This document shows positions 1-7,195 of a stretch of 8,909 nt of DNA, piece after piece. A program made the translations under genes and the position numbers. The first letter of the stretch is position 1. Each line of letters begins with the position of its first letter. The notes below the pieces were generated by a model, which was not told the origin of the DNA, searched no databases, and saw only the letters and a program-made list of their open reading frames with translations. Source of the stretch: Tannerellaceae bacterium (lineage in GTDB: Bacteria > Bacteroidota > Bacteroidia > Bacteroidales > Tannerellaceae); the NCBI GenBank assembly GCA_031273385.1, contig JAISRY010000226.1, positions 1 through 8,909 of the forward strand. Reading direction: 5' to 3'.

Positions 1-2520
1 GATTTTTATGAGATGTATGGAGAAGACGCCGTGACGGGCGCAGATATCGTCGGGATCGTACAGACAAAAAAGGCGAACGGCTCCGGCCGGTTCATCGAGA
101 TGGCCGGTTTCCCCCATCACGCCCTGGATACCTACCTGCCGAAGCTGGTACGGGCGGGTAAGCGGGTGGCGATCTGCGACCAGTTGGAAGACCCGAAGAT
201 GACCAAAAAGCTGGTGAAACGGGGCGTTACCGAGCTGGTCACCCCCGGCGTTTCGACCAACGATACCGTCCTGAACCATAAAGAGAACAACTTCCTGGCA
301 TCGGTGCATTTCGGCAAAGAGCGCTGCGGCGTCTCTTTCCTGGATATTTCCACCGGCGAGTTCCTGGCCTCCGAGGGGACGGTGGAGTATATCGACAAGC
401 TGCTGAACGGCTTCTCCCCCAAAGAGGTGCTGATCGAGCGGTCGAACCGCAAACGCTTTGAAGACTCTTTCGGCTCCCGTTTCCTCACGTTTGAGATGGA
501 AGACTGGGTCTTCACCCCCGAATCCGCCGTCGAGCGGTTGTTGAAGCATTTTGAGACGAAAAACCTGAAAGGCTTTGGCGTCCAGCATATCAAACTGGGC
601 GTTACGGCTGCCGGCGCGGTGTTTCACTACCTGGATATGACGCACCATACGCATGTGTCGCATATCCTCTCCCTCTCGCGTATCGAGGAGGACAGGTATG
701 TGCGGCTGGACAAGTTTACGGTACGTAGCCTGGAGCTGGTCGATTCGATGAACGAGGGGGGGATCAGTTTGCTCGATATCATTGATAAAACGATCTCCCC
801 TATGGGGTCGCGGATGCTCCGCCGCTGGGTGCTTTTCCCTTTGAAAGAGGTCAAGCCTATACAGGAGCGGCAGGATGTGGTAGACCACCTTTTCCGCCAT
901 CCGGAGATGAAAGAGCTGTTGGAAGAGCAATTGGGGCAGATCGGCGACCTGGAACGTATCATCTCCAAAGTAGCCGTCGGAAGGGTTTCGCCACGCGAAG
1001 TGGTGCAGCTGAAAACGGCTTTGCGGGCGATCGAGCCGGTGAAAGAGGCCTGCATGGCGAGCGACGAGCCCAGCCTGTGCCGCATCGGCGGACAGTTGGA
1101 TACCTGCGCGGAGATCTGCGGGAGGATAGAAAAGGAGATCCACCCCGACCCGCCCGCCCTGCTCACCAAGGGAGGGGTCATCGCAAAAGGGGTCAATGCG
1201 GAGCTGGATGAACTGCGTACCATCGCCTATTCCGGCAAGGATTACCTCCTGCGGGTACAGCAGCGCGAGATAGAACGTACCGGCATTTCGAGCCTGAAAA
1301 TCGCCTACAACAACGTTTTCGGGTACTACATCGAGGTACGTAATACCCATAAGGATAAAGTCCCCGCCGACTGGATCCGCAAGCAGACACTGATCAATGC
1401 CGAACGTTACATCACCGGGGAATTAAAGGAATATGAGGAGAAGATCCTCGGCGCCGAAGAGAAGATCGTAGTGCTGGAGGGGCGGCTGTTCAATGCATTG
1501 GCCAACTGCCTCACGGAATATATTTCGCCCGTACAAACGGACGCCGCCCTGGTCGGACAGCTCGACTGCCTGCTCTCTTTTGCCAAAACAGCGCAAAGCA
1601 ACCGGTATATCCGTCCGCTGATCGACGAAACGGATGTCATTGACATCAAGGCAGGCCGTCATCCGGTGATAGAGAAGCAGTTGCCGTTGGGCGAATCCTA
1701 TATCGCCAATGACGTCTACTTAGACAACCAACGGCAACAGATCATCATGATAACCGGCCCGAACATGGCCGGTAAGTCCGCCCTGCTCCGGCAAACGGCG
1801 CTCATTACGCTCCTGGCGCAGACCGGCTGTTTCGTCCCTGCCGGAAGTGCGCACATCGGGCTGGTAGACAAGATCTTTACGCGCGTGGGCGCTTCGGACA
1901 ACATCTCTGTGGGGGAATCGACCTTTATGATCGAAATGAATGAGGCGTCGGATATCCTGAACAACCTCTCTTCCCGTAGCCTCATCCTCTTTGACGAGCT
2001 GGGACGCGGGACAAGCACCTACGACGGGATATCCATCGCCTGGGCGATCGTCGAATATATCCACGAACATACCGCCCTGCGGGCTAAAACCCTCTTCGCG
2101 ACGCATTATCACGAGCTGAACGAAATGGAACGCTCGTTCAAACGGATAAAGAACTACAACGTCTCCGTAAAGGAGGTGGACAACAAGGTGGTCTTCCTCC
2201 GTAAGCTCGTCCGAGGCGGCAGCGAGCATAGCTTCGGTATCCATGTAGCTAAGATGGCCGGTATGCCGAAAAGCATCGTCAAACGCGCCGGTGAGATACT
2301 GAAACAGCTGGAGGCCGACAACCGCCAGGATGGGATCGGTAAGCCCGTAAAGGGGATCGCCGCCGCCGGCGAGGGGTATCAACTCAATTTCTTTCAGCTG
2401 GACGACCCCGTACTCAGCCAGATACGGGACGAGATAAAAAATACGGACGTCAACAACCTTACCCCCATCGAAGCCTTGAACAAACTGAGCGAGATCAAAC
2501 GGATTATTACCGGAAAGTGA
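1..2520 (+). CDS. mutS: DNA mismatch repair ATPase MutS (5'-truncated by window edge)
   Basis: MutS binds mismatches and small loops in DNA as a clamp-forming dimer and recruits MutL to start repair. The frame is open from base 1, and the first four residues (DFYE) hold the Phe-X-Glu mismatch-reading motif, so only about 35-40 N-terminal residues lie outside the window; the ATG at 13 is internal. The 839 visible residues run in the usual order: mismatch-binding and connector domains (about 1-215), core/lever and clamp (about 220-560), then the ATPase. ATPase motifs are intact: Walker A GPNMAGKS at 586-593, the [14 protein letters not shown] signature from 640, Walker B Asp665-Glu666, and the ATHYHEL histidine at 702. 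Near the C-terminus QLNFF (794-798) matches the sliding-clamp binding motif known in MutS proteins. The gene looks complete at its 3' end and functional. Its promoter is outside the window. Identification is secure from motif content and close similarity to Bacteroides MutS as I remember it. Confidence 0.98.
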   Translation, partial: DFYEMYGEDAVTGADIVGIVQTKKANGSGRFIEMAGFPHHALDTYLPKLVRAGKRVAICDQLEDPKMTKKLVKRGVTELVTPGVSTNDTVLNHKENNFLASVHFGKERCGVSFLDISTGEFLASEGTVEYIDKLLNGFSPKEVLIERSNRKRFEDSFGSRFLTFEMEDWVFTPESAVERLLKHFETKNLKGFGVQHIKLGVTAAGAVFHYLDMTHHTHVSHILSLSRIEEDRYVRLDKFTVRSLELVDSMNEGGISLLDIIDKTISPMGSRMLRRWVLFPLKEVKPIQERQDVVDHLFRHPEMKELLEEQLGQIGDLERIISKVAVGRVSPREVVQLKTALRAIEPVKEACMASDEPSLCRIGGQLDTCAEICGRIEKEIHPDPPALLTKGGVIAKGVNAELDELRTIAYSGKDYLLRVQQREIERTGISSLKIAYNNVFGYYIEVRNTHKDKVPADWIRKQTLINAERYITGELKEYEEKILGAEEKIVVLEGRLFNALANCLTEYISPVQTDAALVGQLDCLLSFAKTAQSNRYIRPLIDETDVIDIKAGRHPVIEKQLPLGESYIANDVYLDNQRQQIIMITGPNMAGKSALLRQTALITLLAQTGCFVPAGSAHIGLVDKIFTRVGASDNISVGESTFMIEMNEASDILNNLSSRSLILFDELGRGTSTYDGISIAWAIVEYIHEHTALRAKTLFATHYHELNEMERSFKRIKNYNVSVKEVDNKVVFLRKLVRGGSEHSFGIHVAKMAGMPKSIVKRAGEILKQLEADNRQDGIGKPVKGIAAAGEGYQLNFFQLDDPVLSQIRDEIKNTDVNNLTPIEALNKLSEIKRIITGK

Positions 2521-2571
2521 CCGGAAAAATATTTTCCCCCCGTTCCGATGCAACGAAAAGGGAAAAAATAA

Positions 2572-2579
2572 CATCTTTG
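2572..2579 (+). promoter_or_regulatory. Probable -7 box of the envelope operon promoter
   Basis: CATCTTTG matches the Bacteroidetes housekeeping -7 consensus TAnnTTTG at all but the first base. It lies about 31 bp before the ATG at 2611, leaving a short A/T-rich leader. No clear TTTG -33 element is seen at the usual 19-21 bp upstream, so the assignment rests on the -7 box and its position. It would separate the operon from mutS, which ends 51 bp earlier. Confidence 0.45.
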
Positions 2580-2610
2580 TATGTATAAATCGTTATAAAA
2601 AGTATTCAGT

Positions 2611-3099
2611 ATGAAAAAGACAATCTTCCTCTCTCTCTTTCTTTTCCTGATCGCTTTGGTCAATACATCATCGGTAGCCGATTATATGGGTGAGCCTTAC
2701 GGCGCATACCGGCCGGTGTTTATGAAACGTGCCGACCTGGAAAATTCCGTCAGTTACCGCGACGGACGCGCGTTGACGCATCCCGGAAAGATATACAGCC
2801 GGGCGCCCTATATCTATGTGAATGAACGGTACAAAGGGGTGCATGTCATCAACAACAGCGATCCGGCGCATCCCGTCAACGAGGGCTTTATCGTGGCGCC
2901 GGGCTGTATCGACATGGCCGTGAAAGGCGATATTATGTATCTCGACAACGCCGTAGACCTGGTGGCTTTCGACCTGGTTTCTAAGAAGGTGACCAAGCGA
3001 GTGAAAAATGTTTTCCCCGTGCCGGTCGCTCCAGACAACTCCTATTATTGGATGTACGACGAGGATATGGTTCTGGTCGGATGGGAAAAGAATAAATAA
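2611..3099 (+). CDS. Exported protein with two LVIVD-type beta-propeller blades
   Basis: The function is unknown. Residues 1-23 form a signal peptide (MKKTIF, a hydrophobic stretch, then SSVA before Asp24). There is no lipobox cysteine, so the product is probably soluble in the periplasm or secreted. After a linker with an MKRADLENSVS segment, two blade-like units follow. The first is about 59-92 (HPGKIY, YIYVNERYKGVHVINNSDPAHPV). The second is about 99-130 (CIDMAVKGDIMYLDNAVDLVAFDL). Both fit the LVIVD repeat pattern of a short YVY-type strand followed by an I-x-D/N-x-S-D-P turn. The protein ends soon after in VLVGWEKNK. At 162 residues with only two blades it cannot close a propeller alone. 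It resembles the N-terminal part of larger Bacteroidetes LVIVD proteins. The next gene starts 20 bp downstream and carries the remaining blades. The start fits the signal peptide; the ribosome site is weak, as is normal in this phylum. Confidence 0.85.
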   Translation: MKKTIFLSLFLFLIALVNTSSVADYMGEPYGAYRPVFMKRADLENSVSYRDGRALTHPGKIYSRAPYIYVNERYKGVHVINNSDPAHPVNEGFIVAPGCIDMAVKGDIMYLDNAVDLVAFDLVSKKVTKRVKNVFPVPVAPDNSYYWMYDEDMVLVGWEKNK

Positions 3100-3119
3100 A
3101 CAGATAAAATAAAGACACA

Positions 3120-3905
3120 ATGAAACATACGATACATTTTTTCCTGTATTCCCTCCTTTTCCTGCTCGCGGCATGTGACGGCAGGCATGACTCGTACTAC
3201 GTGCCAGGCCAGGGCGGTGAAGCCGGAGTGGGTGGCTCCATGGCACGCTTCGCGGTATGCGGGGATTACCTTTATACGGTCGATAACAGTACGCTGAAAA
3301 CCTTTGACCTCTCCGACGCCGGATCGCCGGCCTACCTGGACAGCAAGGATCAGTTCCTGGATTTCGGCGTGGAGACCATCTTCCCGATGGATACCCTCCT
3401 CTTCCTGGGCTCACAGACGGGAATGTACATCTATAACGTGACGCGCCCCGATTTCCCCCAGCAAATATCGCGCGTTTCGCATATCACGAGTTGCGACCCG
3501 GTGGTGGCCTCCGGCAAATATGCCTACGTCACCCTCAATTCCGAACACTCCTGGTGCGGGCGTTCCGTAGACGAGCTGCGCATATACGATCTTTCAGACC
3601 TGTATAACCCGCAATTGGTACGTACCGAAACCGGCTTCAAACACCCGGGCGGACTGGGTATCGACGGGAATAAACTCTTCATCTGCGACAACGGCCTGAA
3701 GATATACGACGTCTCCGATCCTCAGAAACCGGTCTGGACAGGCGACCTGAGCCATATCCGGCAGGTGGACGGGGTAGAGGCATACGACGTGATCCCCCTG
3801 AACGGCCTCCTGTTGATGGTTGGAAACAACGGGCTTTACCAGTTCGATTACCGGGGCGAAAAGATCACATTCGTCAGCAAAATAAACGTATCACCCGAAA
3901 ATTAG
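3120..3905 (+). CDS. LVIVD-repeat beta-propeller lipoprotein
   Basis: This is a probable outer-membrane-anchored lipoprotein of unknown function. The N-terminus is a type II signal peptide with lipobox LAAC (residues 16-19), so Cys19 would be lipidated. A Gly-rich linker (about 29-39) precedes the repeats. About five blades can be drawn: 43-71 (GDYLYTVDNSTLKTFDLSD), 84-113 (LLFLGSQTGMYIYNVTRP), 126-168 (GKYAYVTLN through LRIYDLSDLYNP), 178-207 (GNKLFICDNGLKIYDVSDP) and 222-252 (GLLLMVGNNGLYQFDY). Each has the strand-turn-strand pattern of LVIVD repeats, which build beta-propellers used for protein or ligand contacts rather than known catalysis. No acidic run that would clearly mark surface export follows Cys19. 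The gene sits 20 bp after the two-blade protein and 13 bp before the barrel gene, so the three are almost certainly co-transcribed. The family call is confident; the role is open. Confidence 0.9.
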   Translation: MKHTIHFFLYSLLFLLAACDGRHDSYYVPGQGGEAGVGGSMARFAVCGDYLYTVDNSTLKTFDLSDAGSPAYLDSKDQFLDFGVETIFPMDTLLFLGSQTGMYIYNVTRPDFPQQISRVSHITSCDPVVASGKYAYVTLNSEHSWCGRSVDELRIYDLSDLYNPQLVRTETGFKHPGGLGIDGNKLFICDNGLKIYDVSDPQKPVWTGDLSHIRQVDGVEAYDVIPLNGLLLMVGNNGLYQFDYRGEKITFVSKINVSPEN

Positions 3906-3918
3906 AGCTAAATTGAAT

Positions 3919-4590
3919 ATGAAAAGAAAAGATATGATGCTTCTCCTGTGCGCGGTATGCCTCCTGATTCCTTTCCGGACGGCAGCGCAGGAGAAAACGG
4001 AAAGAACGGAAAAACCGGAACGGCCGGCGTTCAAACAGTCCATCGCCATACAGCCGCTGTATCTCCATATAAACGGCCTCCGCCTGGATTATGAGCGGCA
4101 GCTGAAAACGCCCCGCCAATGGGTGCAGGTCAGCGGTATAGGGTATTATTCGGGAAACGACGACTCCCTTTGGGGGCTATGGGCGTTTGACGACCACCGG
4201 TTCAACAAGTCCTGGGGAGCGGGCGTGGAAGTGAACTACAAATACCTGACGGCCAAAAGGGTCTACCTTTCCGGAGGACTGTCGTACGGGTATACCGCCG
4301 TAGACTACAACGACTATACGCTGACCGGTTACGAGGAAGACGGCCTCACCTTTTATACCCCCACATGGGAAAAGGCCATGCAGGATTTCAACCGCTTAGG
4401 CGTACATACATACGTCGGTTTGCAGACAAAAACAAACCGCCGCGTACTGATCGACGGCTATATGGGCGTAGGGTATACCCATTCGTTCTTCGACACCGAC
4501 AAATACTATCCCTCCACCAACGAGATGAACAACGTCAGCTACCGCGGCATCCAACTGATCATCGGCTTCCGCATGGGGATAAGGCTTTGA
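3919..4590 (+). CDS. Probable small outer-membrane beta-barrel protein
   Basis: I do not recognise a named family. I take ATG 3919 rather than the in-frame TTG at 3913 because it opens directly onto a signal peptide (MKRKDMM, hydrophobic core, RTAAQ ending at residue 24). A short charged linker (EKTERTEKPERP, 25-36) leads to a mature part rich in Tyr, Gly and Trp. Alternating polar/hydrophobic segments there suggest membrane beta-strands, for example 41-50, 68-77, 99-110, 114-128, 161-170, 175-187 and 208-220. At 223 residues it is in the size range of an eight-stranded barrel. It ends IQLIIGFRMGIRL, so the C-terminal residue is Leu rather than the usual Phe of barrel proteins. It is the last gene of the operon, 13 bp after the propeller lipoprotein, and is a natural candidate for a membrane partner of the propeller. 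The barrel call comes from composition and strand pattern only. Confidence 0.7.
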   Translation: MKRKDMMLLLCAVCLLIPFRTAAQEKTERTEKPERPAFKQSIAIQPLYLHINGLRLDYERQLKTPRQWVQVSGIGYYSGNDDSLWGLWAFDDHRFNKSWGAGVEVNYKYLTAKRVYLSGGLSYGYTAVDYNDYTLTGYEEDGLTFYTPTWEKAMQDFNRLGVHTYVGLQTKTNRRVLIDGYMGVGYTHSFFDTDKYYPSTNEMNNVSYRGIQLIIGFRMGIRL

Positions 4591-4600
4591 GGGGAGTGGA

Positions 4601-4617
4601 GAGTTGAGAGTTGAGAG
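4601..4617. repeat. Tandem heptamer GAGTTGA, 2.4 copies
   Basis: GAGTTGA occurs at 4601-4607 and 4608-4614, and the third copy stops after GAG. It lies 10 bp beyond the barrel-gene stop and abuts a hairpin. No function is apparent; it could be slippage-derived or a remnant of an intergenic repeat. Confidence 0.6.
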
Positions 4618-4633
4618 GCTCTCTCCGAGAGCC
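4617..4633 (+). terminator. Perfect 7-bp hairpin after the envelope operon
   Basis: GGCTCTC and GAGAGCC flank a TCC loop, 26 bp past the stop at 4590. The stem is GC-rich and correctly placed to end the operon transcript. The following bases (ATTGAATCAC) are not a T-run, so it may protect the 3' end or pause polymerase rather than act as a classical intrinsic terminator. Confidence 0.4.
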
Positions 4634-4654
4634 ATTGAATCACATTTAACATAT

Positions 4655-4676
4655 AATGATTGCATTTAAAATGATT
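4655..4676. repeat. AT-rich spacer with paired AATGATT copies
   Basis: AATGATT is at 4655-4661 and 4670-4676, around the imperfect palindrome CATTTAAAATG (4663-4673). The stretch contrasts sharply with the GC-rich genes on both sides and is part of the 116-bp convergent intergenic region. I see no gene in it. Confidence 0.4.
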
Positions 4677-4686
4677 AAATTTTGCG

Positions 4687-4708
4687 AGGCATTCCTAACG
4701 GAATGCCT
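4687..4708 (-). terminator. 9-bp hairpin overlapping the mutS2 stop codon
   Basis: AGGCATTCC and GGAATGCCT flank a TAAC loop (+ strand), forming a perfect 9-bp stem. On the minus strand the stem begins inside the TAG stop of mutS2 (4709-4707) and is followed by CGCAAAATTTAATCATTTT, which is A/T-rich with short T-runs. It is the best terminator candidate for the mutS2 transcript. It may also help block rightward read-through from the envelope operon, although the + strand side has no T-tract. Confidence 0.5.
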
Positions 4709-7175
4709 ATTCCAGTTCGACGACGGTGATGCCGGCGCCGCCGAACTGGACGTGTTCGTCGTGGTAGTGGCGGATGCCGGGGAGGGCGTGCAGGTAGTCG
4801 CGGATCAGTTGGCGTAGGATACCTGTGCCTGTGCCGTGGAGGATGCGTACCGGCGAGACGCCGACCAGTATGGCGTCGTCGATAAAGTAGGTGACGGCCT
4901 GCAACGCCTCGTCGCCCCTCATGCCCCTGACATCCAGCTCCTGCTTGAAATGTAGCCTCTTTTCGTGCATACCGTCTGTCGTCCGGTCGCTGACAAAGGC
5001 GCTTTTCCGCCCCTCTTTCTTTCGTTCTCCCTTGCCGGCCTTTTCCAGCCGCTCCAGCTTCACCAGGCTTTTGATCATCCCGAAAGCGACCAGCGCCTCT
5101 TTACCCTGCACCTCCAGCACCGTTCCGGCGGAGGTCTGTCCTTTCAGGCGGACGTCGTCTCCCGCCGAGATACGGTCTTTGTCGGTCTCGGATAGCGACG
5201 GCGTTTTCTGTTTCTGCTTTTTCTGTTCCTGCCTCTTTTTCAGTTTGGCCATCTGGCGGGCGATCTTTTCGTCGGCCTCTTCCGTAGCCAGTACGGAGGC
5301 CTTAAAGTCGTCCAACGCCTTACGCGCCGATTTGGTCTCTTCCTTTCCGGCCTGCGCCTCCTTGATCTGCCGTATGGTGCGTTCGATGTTGGCGTTGGCA
5401 TTGGCGATGAGCTGTTCCGCCTCCTCTTTTGCCTGGCGTATGACCGCTTTGCGCTGCTTGTCAATGGCTTCCAGATCCTGCGCGTAACGGTCGGCGGCCT
5501 CTTCCAGTTTCTTTTCCTGTTGCCTTATATTCTGGCGTTTCGTCTCCCAATAGCGTTTGTCGCGGACAATATCCTGGAGGTATTTATCCATATTGATATA
5601 ATCCGAACCCACTTTGGCGGAGGCATCGGCAATGACCTCTTCGGGCAAACCGATTTTACGGGCGATCTCTACGGCAAACGAGCTGCCGGGATTGCCGATC
5701 GCCAGTTGGAACAGCGGCTGCATGCCATGGCGGTCGTACAGCATCGCGCCGTTGACGATCCCCGGCGTCTCTTCGGCAAAATGCTTCAGGTTCTGGTAGT
5801 GGGTGGTGATCACGCCGAAACTCCCGTTACGCACAAACCGCTCCAACAACGCTTCGGCGATCGCCCCGCCGATCTGCGGCTCCGTACCGCTGCCAAATTC
5901 GTCGATCAGCAGGATAGTCGTTTTGTCGCAGTTCTTGATGAAGAATTTCATGTTGATCAGGTGCGAGCTATAGGTACTCAGGTCGTTTTCAATGCTCTGT
6001 TCGTCGCCGATATCAATAAAGACGCCTGAAAAGAGGCCGGTGCGCGACCGCTCATACAGGGGGATCAGCAGGCCGCATTGCAACATGTATTGCAGCAGGC
6101 CGACCGTCTTGAGGCAGACCGATTTGCCTCCCGCGTTGGGGCCTGAGATGAGGAGCAGCCGCTTCTCTTCCGTCAGCGTAATATCTAAGGGGACGACCTG
6201 TTTATCCTGTTTCTTCAGCGAGAGGTAGAGCAGGGGATGGATGGCGCGTATCCAGTCGATCTGCGGGCGGTTTTCCATCTCCGGGCGGATGGCGTCGATC
6301 TGTGCGGCAAAGAGCGCTTTCGCACGGATAAAATCCATATCGGCAAGGAACTCGTAGGATTGCAGGATCTCCGGTATCGACGGGCGGAGCAGGGCGGTGA
6401 ACGCCGTCAGTATCCGGACGATCTCCCGCCGTTCGTCCCCCTCCAGCTCGCGGATACGGTTATTGGCCTCCACGACGGCTTCGGGTTCGACAAAGACCGT
6501 TTTCCCGCTGGCCGACTCGTCATGTATGATGCCCCGTATCTTCCGTTTGAAAGCCGGGGCTACCGGGATCATCAGCCGCCCGTCGCGCATCGTCGGCGTG
6601 ACGTCCTTATCCACCACCTTTTCCTCCTGCGCCGCCCGGAGAATGGATTGCAGGCTGCGGGATATCCCGTTTATGGTGGCCGCTATCTCTTTGCGTATGC
6701 GCGACAGGGCAGGCGAGGCGCTGTCTTTTACCCGTCCGGATTTATCCAGTATGGCGTCAATCTCCCCGATCAGGAGGGGAAAGGCCTGTATGCCGCCCGC
6801 CAGTGCGGTAAGCGCCGGATAGGGCGCCTCCTCCCCGTCGGGGACATGGAAAAAGCGGACGATATCACGGATCGTCTGCAGAGAGCGCATGAGGTCGAAC
6901 AGTGAGGCCTCATCCAGGTAGGCGCCCTCCGGACGTACCCGTTTGAGGGCATGGCGGACATCAAAAAAGAACGCCGCCGGAAACTCCTTCTCGCCGCGCA
7001 GGATACGGAGGAACTCGTCGGTCTGGTCTAACCATCCGGAGATGGCGGCATAGTCGGCGGAAAAGGCCATTCCCGCCACCCGCTCTTCTCCCAGCGGGCT
7101 TAAGCATTTCCCGGCGATAAGCTGCCGTATCCTGTCAAAGCCCGTCTTCTGTTCAAAATTACAAGGATAGATCAC
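4707..7175 (-). CDS. mutS2: MutS2 ATPase with C-terminal Smr domain
   Basis: MutS2 is a MutS paralogue lacking the mismatch-recognition domains. Family members suppress homologous recombination in some bacteria, and the Bacillus subtilis protein (RqcU) splits collided ribosomes; which applies here is not shown by sequence. The 822 residues are full length. Core/lever helices occupy about 1-310. The ATPase follows, with Walker A GPNAGGKS (345-352), signature DEQSIENDLSTYSSHL, Walker B Asp425-Glu426 and the TTHY histidine (459). A charged coiled coil spans about 530-670. A small KOW-like segment (about 672-715) precedes the Smr domain (746-822) with LDVRG (747-751) and HGTGTG (780-785). The Smr motifs look intact; the first is LDVRG instead of the common LDLRG. 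The start is GTG at 7175, chosen because MIYPxNFEQKxGF is the conserved N-terminus as I recall it and no in-frame ATG lies upstream. It begins 20 bp after the PDZ gene and is probably co-transcribed with it. Confidence 0.97.
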   Translation of the reverse strand: MIYPCNFEQKTGFDRIRQLIAGKCLSPLGEERVAGMAFSADYAAISGWLDQTDEFLRILRGEKEFPAAFFFDVRHALKRVRPEGAYLDEASLFDLMRSLQTIRDIVRFFHVPDGEEAPYPALTALAGGIQAFPLLIGEIDAILDKSGRVKDSASPALSRIRKEIAATINGISRSLQSILRAAQEEKVVDKDVTPTMRDGRLMIPVAPAFKRKIRGIIHDESASGKTVFVEPEAVVEANNRIRELEGDERREIVRILTAFTALLRPSIPEILQSYEFLADMDFIRAKALFAAQIDAIRPEMENRPQIDWIRAIHPLLYLSLKKQDKQVVPLDITLTEEKRLLLISGPNAGGKSVCLKTVGLLQYMLQCGLLIPLYERSRTGLFSGVFIDIGDEQSIENDLSTYSSHLINMKFFIKNCDKTTILLIDEFGSGTEPQIGGAIAEALLERFVRNGSFGVITTHYQNLKHFAEETPGIVNGAMLYDRHGMQPLFQLAIGNPGSSFAVEIARKIGLPEEVIADASAKVGSDYINMDKYLQDIVRDKRYWETKRQNIRQQEKKLEEAADRYAQDLEAIDKQRKAVIRQAKEEAEQLIANANANIERTIRQIKEAQAGKEETKSARKALDDFKASVLATEEADEKIARQMAKLKKRQEQKKQKQKTPSLSETDKDRISAGDDVRLKGQTSAGTVLEVQGKEALVAFGMIKSLVKLERLEKAGKGERKKEGRKSAFVSDRTTDGMHEKRLHFKQELDVRGMRGDEALQAVTYFIDDAILVGVSPVRILHGTGTGILRQLIRDYLHALPGIRHYHDEHVQFGGAGITVVELE

Positions 7176-7195
7176 CTGATTGATTGGAGAGGGGG

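Noticed and set aside
13..15. ATG at 13 as the mutS start
   Set aside because: The frame is open upstream to base 1 and encodes DFYE, part of the conserved MutS N-terminal motif, so this Met is internal.
2523..2537. GGAAAA-ATA-TTTTCC inverted repeat just after mutS as a terminator
   Set aside because: The stem is only six bp and mostly A-T, and is followed by a C-run rather than T's, so it is unlikely to terminate transcription.
1720..2574. A 284-aa minus-strand reading frame inside mutS
   Set aside because: It lies antisense to strongly conserved MutS ATPase sequence, has no recognisable domain and is explained by GC-rich codon use in the real gene.
3913..3915. TTG at 3913 as the start of the barrel gene
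   Set aside because: ATG two codons later gives a normal signal peptide beginning MKRK; the TTG adds only two residues.
6237..6905. A 222-aa plus-strand reading frame opposite mutS2
   Set aside because: It is antisense to conserved MutS2 core sequence and has no recognisable features.
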